DNA from: Edaphochlamys debaryana
Lineage: Eukaryota > Chlorophyta > Chlorophyceae > Chlamydomonadales
NCBI GenBank assembly: GCA_016858145.1
Contig: JAEHOE010000009.1
Span: 62,001-126,000, forward strand
Direction of reading: 5' to 3'
DNA length: 64,000 bases
Position 1 is the first letter of the stretch. Each line of letters begins with the position of its first letter. The translations under genes were made by a program, and so were the position numbers. This document shows, one piece after another, positions 56,721 through 64,000 of this stretch. The notes beneath the pieces are model-generated. The model saw nothing but the letters and a program-made list of their open reading frames with translations, was not told where the DNA came from and ran no database searches.

Positions 56721-59700
56721 CTAGCGGATCAGGTACATGCCATCGGGCCGCGGCCCCGACACCAAGAGGTTGCGTCCCTCCAGCTTGGCCAGCACCAGGG
56801 ACCGCACCTCGCCCCTGGACCAGGCCAGGACCGCCTGTCATGGGGGGTGGCAGGGGAGGGAAAGGGTTAGGGAGAGGGAAGGGGGCGGCAGCCGCGTGGG
56901 GCCAAAGCGCCGGGCGGCAGACGCATGCGCGAGCGCGGTGTGGGGCGGTGTGCGGATGGCACGAGTGCTGGGGACCAGGCCCAGGCCTGGCTTGCACCCG
57001 CTGCCCACCTTCCGCTCCGCCGCTGCGGCGGCCTCGGCGGCGGCCTCGCCCTCCGCCTCCGCTGCTGCCGCTGCCGCCTCCGCCGCCGCCTGCCGGGCCT
57101 CCGCCGCGACGTCGGGCGGCAGGCTGCCGGCGGCCTCCAGGCCCTCCGCGCTCCAGAGCGGCTCAAAGGCGGCGTTGCGGATGAGCGGCATTCGGATGGA
57201 GCCCTGGGGCGTGGGGTCGCCCAGGATGGCGGCGATGCGGGGCTGCCGCGCCGCCTCCCACTCGGAGAAGGCCTGTTGGGATACACAGGTGCATGGCAGG
57301 ACTCGTGCTATGCTGAAGAGCCGAGAGCGCGGCGGTTGGGCCTGCGCGCTTGGGCCTGCGGTGCGCGATCCTCGATGGGACTGCATCCCAAGTGGCCAGC
57401 TGGGTGGTCCCGTTTGCGTCGTCACCTGCCCCACTCCCCAGGGTCGCCCACCCCTTCCGTAGGCCACCCCTTACCAGCCAGCCCCTTGACTTGCCCTCCA
57501 CCCCGCCCAGCCTGCCCCTGGGCACTACATCCCCGGCCCCAGTGTTCCCAGGGTTTAGGGTTTAGGGTTTAGGGTTGAACCGCGGGCCCCTGCCCCACCT
57601 GTGGCCCCAGGCCGTGCGCCCGCACCAGGGCCCCCAGCACCACGGCATCCTCCAGGGACAGATTGACACCCTTTGGGGGGGGGGGGCGGGAGGAGGAGGG
57701 TGGAAGCGGCGGGAAAAGGCAGGGGAATGTGAGGCCGCACAAGATGCGTAGCATCCAGGCATCAGGCAAACGCAGTAAACGCAGGGGGCCAACCAAGCCG
57801 AGGTAGTGCGTGGGTGCATGGCTGACGCCCGTGTGAGGTGGGAGAGACGAGGGAAGCTGGGGAGGGAGGCTGCGTTCTCGTGTGGGGTTCCCGATCGTGT
57901 CCCCACCTGGCCGTCGGGCGGTGCCGTGTGAGCCGCATCGCCCAGCAACACCAGCCTCCCCCGGGCCCACGCGCCCTGCGGGGTGCACAGCATTGCGGTC
58001 AGCGCGCAGCAGGGATCCTTCAACGGCTCTCACAACCCATTCGCACCGCCGCTGGGAGCATGCACATGGTGCTGTACGGCAGGCCGGGCACAGCACGGTA
58101 CGGCAGAGCGCAGAGCACGCGCTTGCCTTGATGAAGCCCTCGAGCGGGTGCTTGTAGAGCCCGTGCTCGGTGACCCGCTCGGGGGGTGAGGCGGCCAGGA
58201 GCGCGCGCAGGTCCTCGGGCAGGTGCGTGTTGGCGGCCAGGCAGCGGGCCAGCGCCGCACCGCCCTGCTTGCCTGCGGCCAGGGGGGGTATAGAGAGGGC
58301 AAATCGAGCACCAAAACTTGGGGCATGGGGCGTAGAGCCATGCAGGCGGGGGAACGACAAGCATCCTCGAAACGGGACCGGGGCCATGGGGTTGTAGAGC
58401 CATAGAGACGTGATTACCGCGCCTTAGCACCGCATCCCGACTGCCCACACCTCCCCGCCACATCCGCGCCGCGCCGCACCCGCCGTGTGGATGCTCCTGT
58501 CCGCCAGGGGCTTGCCGTCCGCCTCGTCCGCCGCCGCCTCGTCCTCAACGGAGAAGAACACATTCCACACGATGCGCGCCGCGTCGCCCTCGAGGCCGGA
58601 AGCTGCGAGGAAGCAGGCGGCATGGCATGTAGGACGGACGTATTACTACCTACACCCCTGCAGATGCCGACAGCCCCTGGCATTCGAGCCGATACCTGTG
58701 GCCAACCCCCGTGTGCGCATTCCAGGCACCTTCAACTCTGCACTCCTAGCTGCTGTCTGGGTACATTCACGCCAGAGGGAGTTCGACTGGAGACTCACCC
58801 GTGGTGTCTGGGTCGAGGGGCCCGGCGGGGAAGAGCATGATGCCCCGGGGCGGGGGGCCGGTGGGGGGCTTGTCGGCCGTGGCGGGGCTCCAGAAGTGGG
58901 TGCAGCGGAGGCCCTCGGGGTTGAGCGCGGGGTTGAGGGCGTCCTGGGGGGGGGGGGAGGATGAGGGGTACCGGGGCATATGTGGAGGAAGCCGCTGGGG
59001 TTGAGGGGTGTGAGTGGGGGGGGGGGGAACAGAAAGGAAATGCAGGGAAAGGAGAAGTCGAGAATGGGGTAGTGGCGGGGTTGAGGGCGTCATGGGGGGG
59101 GGCGCAAGGCGTGAGGCCATGGGAGGCGGGTGGCGCCGGAACTGTGAGGTTGTGAAGCGCAGATCTGGGATCTGATATCTGATATCTGGCCACCCTGCGG
59201 CCGTACTAGCTGGCGCGAGGGAATCCCCACCGGCAGGCGCGAGCCAGCTGCCGCCACCTCCTCCCGCGAGAGGCTACCCCGCCACAGCACGGTGCGGTGG
59301 AATGCGGGCAGCCCCGCCTCGCCGTCAAACTGGGTCGGGGGAGGGGGCGGTGGCGGGAGGGCGTCGCGTCAGCAGTTGAAGGTTAGTGGTTGGTGACGGT
59401 TGCCCGCGCCACCGCACCGCACCGCACCGCACCGGCCCTGTTCCCCTCTTCCCCCCCGCAGTCCCCCCACACCCACCGCCCTGCGGGTGCGGCTGAAGTA
59501 GCCGTCCGCTGCGACCACGTGCCGCGCCCGGACCGCGGCCAGGGGGGCCGCCGCGTCCCCAGTGTCTGCAATACGCAGCGTGAAGCACCCCTGCGCGTGG
59601 GAGCATTGACACACGCAAGGTAAGGTGGTAATGTGCTGGGCGGGGAAGCATTGACCGGGCTGCTCAAGCACGCCAAGTGCTGACAGGGGGGCCACAATGG

Positions 59701-61893
59701 AGCCGGAGGGCCCCCCTTGAAGGCGCCGGGTCTGCCCCCCCCCATTGTTGTGACGTGTCATGTGAGCCTCCGGGACCGGGACGGAGCACCTGAGCCCTGG
59801 GCCTCGACCGTTGACGCGGGACCCCTGAGGCGCCCGGCGGCCCCCCAACCCCGCCCTCACAACCCACTTCCGCAACCCCCCGGGTCCACTCACCTGCGCC
59901 GGCTGCTGCTTGTGTCCGTCCTTGCCCTCGCCCCCGTCCCCGCCCTCGGGCTCCGGCTCGGGGGCAGCGACCTCCACCACGCGGCTTCCGAACTGCACAG
60001 TGCCTGCAGGGGGCAGGGGCGCGTGTACGGCAGGGCACAAGCCAAGGCATTTGGGAAGCAGGAGGAAGGGACCAGGGTATGTGTGGAGACACCTCTTCAT
60101 AACGGTGCACAGCAGGGCGCGTTGTGCGCAGGAACGCTGCCACCGGTGCCAACGGTGCCACCGGTGCCAACGGTGCCAACGGTGCCAACGGTGCCAACGG
60201 TGCCAACGGTACCAACGGCGCCAACGGTTAGGGCGCGGCTGCGCCGTGGGACGTGGCGGAGCGGGGGCAGAAGGAGTAGGGCTCAGGCAGAAGCGGCGGA
60301 CCCCACGCACGCACCACCCCACGGACCCCACGCACCGCACCACAGCTCGCGCACACACAGCCCACGTGCGCTGCACCCACCGGGCGGCAGTGCGTCGTAC
60401 AGCGTACGGCGTATGTCGTTCCACAGCACCAGCACGTTGGCGTAGCCCATGGCGTCCAGGTCTGCCATGGGGTTCTTGCCGTTCACCTGGGGAGGAGGTG
60501 GGGGTGGGGGTGGGGGTAGGGGGAGAAGTCGTGCGAAGAACAACGGCGCGAAGGGGAACAGAAAGATTGGTGGGTCGGGCGGGGAAGGGCAAAGGCGGAG
60601 CGCGAGGGGGCATGGAGGGTACCTGTAGCAGCCGGCAGTAGCACCTGGCAGCAGCCGGGTCCAGCCTCCAGTGGAGGATACCGGTGCGCCACGTCCGGCC
60701 CCCACCCGCGGATCGCGGCTGGCGGCCCACCCCACTCCCACTCAGAACCCACGTGGGCCCGCTTCCCCACCCACCCACGGCAGCTTCTCCCCCGTGGTGT
60801 CGTTGTAAGGCACCATACCGCTCGTAATGGTACCCACGGACACGAGCCTGGGGGTGGGGTGGGGTGGGATGGAACGGGGTGAACCGGGGTGGAGCGGGTT
60901 GCCGAAGTGCTCCCTGCATCGACCCGAGCCAGAAATGCTCCCCGCACCCTTCCCGGGAGGGTCCAGTCTCTGGCCCCCCCTGCTCAGCCCCCCGTCAGCT
61001 TGTGTGCAGCCGTCCGGGAAGCGGCGCAAGATGAGCCGAGGCAGCCGTGGAGGGTCTCCCAGGTGCCCTCCCCGGAGCAGTGAGCCTGTGAGCCTGTGGG
61101 CTGGGCTTGGGCCTGACAAGTCCCGCGCTGATGCCCCTCCAGCCGTGCCTCCCCTTCCCCCCCCTGTGGGACCCTGCCCCCCCACCAGTTCATAATGCAC
61201 CGGAGCCGGGGTGGGGTGAAGTGGGGCGTTGGTGCATGATGCGGGGGGGCGGGGGGTTCCCCCCTGTGGGACCCTGCCCCCCCACCAGTTCATAATGCAC
61301 CGGAGCCGGGGTGGGGTGAAGTGGGGCGTTGGTGCATGATGCGGGGGGGCGGGGGGTTCCCCCCGTGGGGCCCTGCCCCCCACCGGTGCATGATGCACTG
61401 GTGCAGGGGTGGGGTGGGGGTGGACGGGTAGTAACTTGTCGGGGGGCGGGGGCTCTGCTCACCGGTGCATGATGCGGGGGTCGAGGGCCTCCAGCGCCCT
61501 CCCCCCGTTGGCCTGCACCAGCACCCCCGCGCCCTGCTCCCGGTAGGCGGGGGCGGCCTCGAAGACCTGGGCGGGGAGGGAGAGGGAGAGAGAGAGAGAT
61601 TACGCAGGGGAGGGGGCAGGGGTGATACCGTGCCGGTACCGCTAGCGTGTTAGAGCCTGGGCACATGGGCCGGCTGCTGTCGAGCCAGACGATTCCCTGT
61701 CGCTTCAAGGGCAGCCAAACCCCGCGCGGTGGGTTGGGCCTGTTCGGCCCTGACGAGGGGTCCCCTTTCGGCCCGCTCCCACCTTCAGGCGCACGCCGGG
61801 TACAGCGCGGAGCAGCGCCGCGGCGGTCGCCAAGCCGGCCGGCCCTCCGCCCACGATGGCCACATCGAGGTCAAACGCGTCGCCTGAAGCCAT
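56721..61893 (-). CDS. FAD-dependent monooxygenase, 14 exons, about 549 aa
   Basis: Aromatic-hydroxylase/UbiH-type flavoprotein using NAD(P)H and O2; substrate unknown. Exons: 61893-61783, 61566-61463, 60847-60775, 60486-60381, 60003-59894, 59590-59477, 59329-59231, 58943-58799, 58602-58480, 58272-58127, 57975-57907, 57670-57599, 57272-57009, 56834-56721 (TAG). Motifs in order: Rossmann GGGPAG in VAIVGGGPAGLATAAAL (residues 11-27), DG motif in VVAADGYFSRTRR (about 193-205), and GD motif RLVLLGDAAHTAPPDGQ running into GVNLSLEDAVVLG (from about 384). The family fit is good over the full length. After the GD region lies a long Ala/Glu helix (ARQAAAEAAAAAAEAEGEAA). Intron 10 needs a GC donor (AAG|GCAAGC). 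Exon 7 may instead end at 59,207, adding 8 residues. No targeting peptide is evident, so it may be cytosolic. Confidence 0.85.
57551..57576. repeat. Interstitial telomere-like (TTTAGGG)n in monooxygenase intron 12
   Basis: GGGTTTAGGGTTTAGGGTTT continuing AGGGTT: three full plus partial TTTAGGG units, the Arabidopsis/Volvox-type telomere repeat. Confidence 0.9.
60140..60228. repeat. 9-bp minisatellite (GGTGCCAAC)n in monooxygenase intron 4
   Basis: Nine or so units of CGGTGCCAA with minor variants (CCGGTGCCA, CGGTACCAA, CGGCGCCAA). Confidence 0.9.
61161..61376. repeat. 100-bp tandem repeat in monooxygenase intron 2
   Basis: Units start at 61,161, 61,261 and 61,361 (CCCCTGTGGG-ACCCTGCCCC); two full and a partial third. 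Each unit carries GGTGCATGATGCGGGGG, which also occurs at the end of the nearby exon 2 (61,463-61,480). Confidence 0.85.
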
Positions 61894-62846
61894 CGAACTA
61901 CAGCGCGAGAGCGATCAGAGGCCGGCACGGTCCACTGTCCTTGCACGGATTGCGGCCGCGTAACCAGCGCCGCGCGGCTTGAGGCGCTATGGCGAAGCTG
62001 CTCAGCCCCGGGGCGCGTAAATATGCCAAACCACGCCGGATTAATTGTTTCAGTTCACACCTTGCATCAATGAACAACGGATTGCGGGTTCGCGAGAGAA
62101 ACGCGCAGAGGCTCGGGGATCTGGGTCCTTGACGAGTTGCCCAGTTCACTATAGGCCCCGATGCGACCAAATGCTCTCCGCCAACCGATGCCGGCATCGT
62201 GCGAGTGCTGCCCCCTCGTCACCCCCCCCCCCCCCCCCAACGCCCAAGACGCCCCAAGTCATGGCATATGAGGGCCGTGCGCTCGCAGCGCGTCAGTACC
62301 AGAGGCTTCAGCTTGCGTTTCGTGCCTCTCAGAGGTTGGACCCTCAAAGGAAAGGCTTCGCCCCTACGCCAAGACGCCCTTCGTGCCACCTTCGCCCCCC
62401 GCCAACGGTCAGGCCCTACGTGCGCACCGGACGTCGCGACACTGGTCCCGAGCATCCCCCGCAGAGAAGTGTACGATATTGCAGTGCGGAACCGCTCTTG
62501 CGGGTAGCTCTTGCAGCGCGCCTCTCGGCTACGGAAACCCGAAAGCCACTCTTTACGCACCGGCGCCATATCCCTCGCCTCTACCAAACAATAACATAGC
62601 TCACATGTAAGCATCCACTGCTGGGCTGCTTGCCAAAACGGTGCTGCTGCAACCGCGCTGCGCTGCATCGGGGAAACTGAAGGACCACCACCCGGTCGCC
62701 GTGCCTGCTGCCCGGGCAACAGCGCTGTGTTTCTCACCACTAAGGGCTCATAAGGGACACTACCCCAATCGTGTCCTGAGCCTTACGAGGACTGGCGCAC
62801 AAGCGCATTCATAGTTTTCGGTCGGGCCTGCAGACCAGCAATCGCC
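61894..62846. other. Divergent intergenic region, monooxygenase / G7
   Basis: 950 bp between the divergent starts of the monooxygenase (minus) and the provisional G7 start (plus). Contains a C17 run at 62,222-62,238. No coding signal. Confidence 0.55.
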
Positions 62847-64000
62847 ATGGCACCAGGCCATCCAGCACACAACATGAACCTCGACCCGGTAGGAGCGGTT
62901 GCTTCTGCAAGGGCAGAAAAGAGCGGTTTTTGGCATGTCGGCACAATGCGGGGGCCGACGGGGCCAAGGCGCTGCGCACCGGCACTAGATCAGATAGCGC
63001 AGCTTGTAACAAGATGCTGTTGCTCCTTTCTTGGCGGTCGGCACAACAGTCATATGGCGCTGGCAGAGTAGGGCGCCCGCAGCTCGGTACCCGGCGGTGC
63101 AGCTGCAGCGTCACCCTGGCTCAGCTCCGAATGCCAGGATCCTCGCGTACACGCGCGTGGGCTTCTTTCGCGGCGCCGTTCACTCTCGGCGTTCTCGGCG
63201 CCTTGCCCGTGCGGGGTGCAGCCTTGGGACCAGCCCGTTGCAATGGTTGCAAGGGCCCGCACGCTCAGCCCCTCTCAGCCCCCGGCTCGAGGCCGCTTCC
63301 TCCCGGCACCCGTGGCTGCCCATGCCTACCACCCAGGAACCCTAGCGCGACCTCTGGCCTTTCCGAAACCCCAGCCTAGCCCCCATGGCTTACATAGTCA
63401 CATGCCCATCTGCACCTCCTTCCCTGGCCTGCAACCCCTCCCGCGCCCCCACAGGACAGCGGCAAGCGCAAGCCGGAGGCCCACGAGGTCCTGCGCTACG
63501 CCCGCGAGAAGCACGGCGAGAGCATGCAGTACGTACTGCAGCATGCGCTCAAGAACGCGCCCAACCGAGTGGGCATGGCCCGTCTGCAGGTGGGTCCGGC
63601 GATGCACCGCTTGTCCCCGGCCCGCCCCAGCCTGCCTGTGCAATCAGGGTTCCGGGGTCCGGTCCGGACCATTGACTTTTGGGGAAGGGTATCCTCTCAG
63701 GCTCCCACTGCCCGCGCACACTGTGCACTGCGCTGCACCCATCTTCTCAGCCGGTTCCCTCCTCCCTGCCACCCGGTCCGCCCCCAGTTTGGCGACGGCG
63801 AGTACTCTGCCGCCGTGGCGTCGATGCAGATGCTCTCCTCCTCGGCAGCCAGCCGCCGGCCGGAGCCCCTGCCCGAAGTCCAGGAGCCGGTCCCCCTCAC
63901 CCGCACGCTCAGCCGCACCCCCTCCATGTCCGGCGCCCGAGCCCGGTCCGCCCGCTCCAACGCTGGAGCCGCCTACAGTGACAACAGCAGTGACGACGAT
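62847..64000 (+). CDS. G7, EVLxxAR-family protein, partial at window edge
   Basis: Provisional exon 1 is 62847-62888 (MAPGHPAHNMNLDP, GT donor, phase 0); exons 63455-63589 and 63788 to beyond 64000 are well supported. Exon 2 encodes DSGKRKPEAHEVLRYAREKH followed by GESMQYVLQHALKN, the cleanest EVLxxAR-HGxSM module. Exon 3 begins FGDGEYSAAVASMQMLSSSA, aligned with the start of the G1 and G2 long exons, then enters a Ser/Arg-rich region (SRTPSMSGARARSARSN) and an acidic DNSSDDD. It is separated from G6 by the opposite-strand monooxygenase, so the tandem array is interrupted. The 3' part lies outside the window; the first exon could be another upstream ATG. Confidence 0.7.

Noticed and set aside
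57551..57576. Chromosome end
   Set aside because: Only three to four telomere-type units, inside a gene with coding exons on both sides.
60140..60228. CRISPR-like array
   Set aside because: Nine-base units without spacers in a eukaryotic intron: a minisatellite.
59369..60919. 516-aa minus-strand frame with Trp-His-Arg repeats
   Set aside because: It reads across introns 4-6 and the 9-bp minisatellite; monooxygenase motifs require splicing in several frames.

Overview
This is nuclear DNA from a volvocine (Chlamydomonas/Volvox-type) green alga. The signs are high GC, many short introns with GTGAGT-like donors, Ala/Gly/Ser-rich proteins, and an LHCSR stress light-harvesting gene that closely matches the Chlamydomonas LHCSR3 type. 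The species cannot be named from the sequence alone. An intronic TTTAGGG run fits Volvox-type rather than C. reinhardtii-type (TTTTAGGG) telomere repeats, but this is weak evidence. All exon models were built by hand from reading frame, splice consensus and phase.

Left part (1-14.6 kb). Two LHCSR copies face away from each other as arms of an inverted duplication: 1-541 on the minus strand, cut by the window edge, and 11,399-12,832 on the plus strand, complete. Three unrelated minus-strand genes lie between them: an uncharacterised protein (2,874-5,001), a Nudix hydrolase (5,923-8,247) and a TMEM14-family membrane protein (9,087-10,540).

Middle (14.6-27.9 kb). A near-identical tandem array of a gag-only (TR-GAG-like, non-autonomous) LTR retrotransposon, arranged LTR-gag-LTR-gag-LTR on the minus strand. 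It has about 1.95-1.99 kb LTRs, two intact 789-aa Gag ORFs and no polymerase. Its right end lies about 460 bp before the first gene of the next region.

Right part (28.4-64 kb). Seven plus-strand paralogues (called G1-G7 here; G7 runs off the edge) form a tandem family I do not recognise. Members share a small N-terminal 'EVLxxAR' module carried on short exons, a long low-complexity Ala/Gly/Ser/Pro region with recurrent RRxS motifs (often RRxS-[VM]D), and in four members a C-terminal hydrophobic/basic helix. This is the best candidate for an undescribed system. Between G6 and G7 a 14-exon FAD-dependent monooxygenase lies on the opposite strand (56,721-61,893).

Functional links: LHCSR gives photoprotective quenching, Nudix and monooxygenase are metabolic enzymes, and TMEM14/FAX proteins act in lipid or haem traffic at organelle membranes. 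Nothing in the sequence ties these to the G1-G7 family; the layout looks like ordinary eukaryotic gene neighbourhoods plus two local amplifications.
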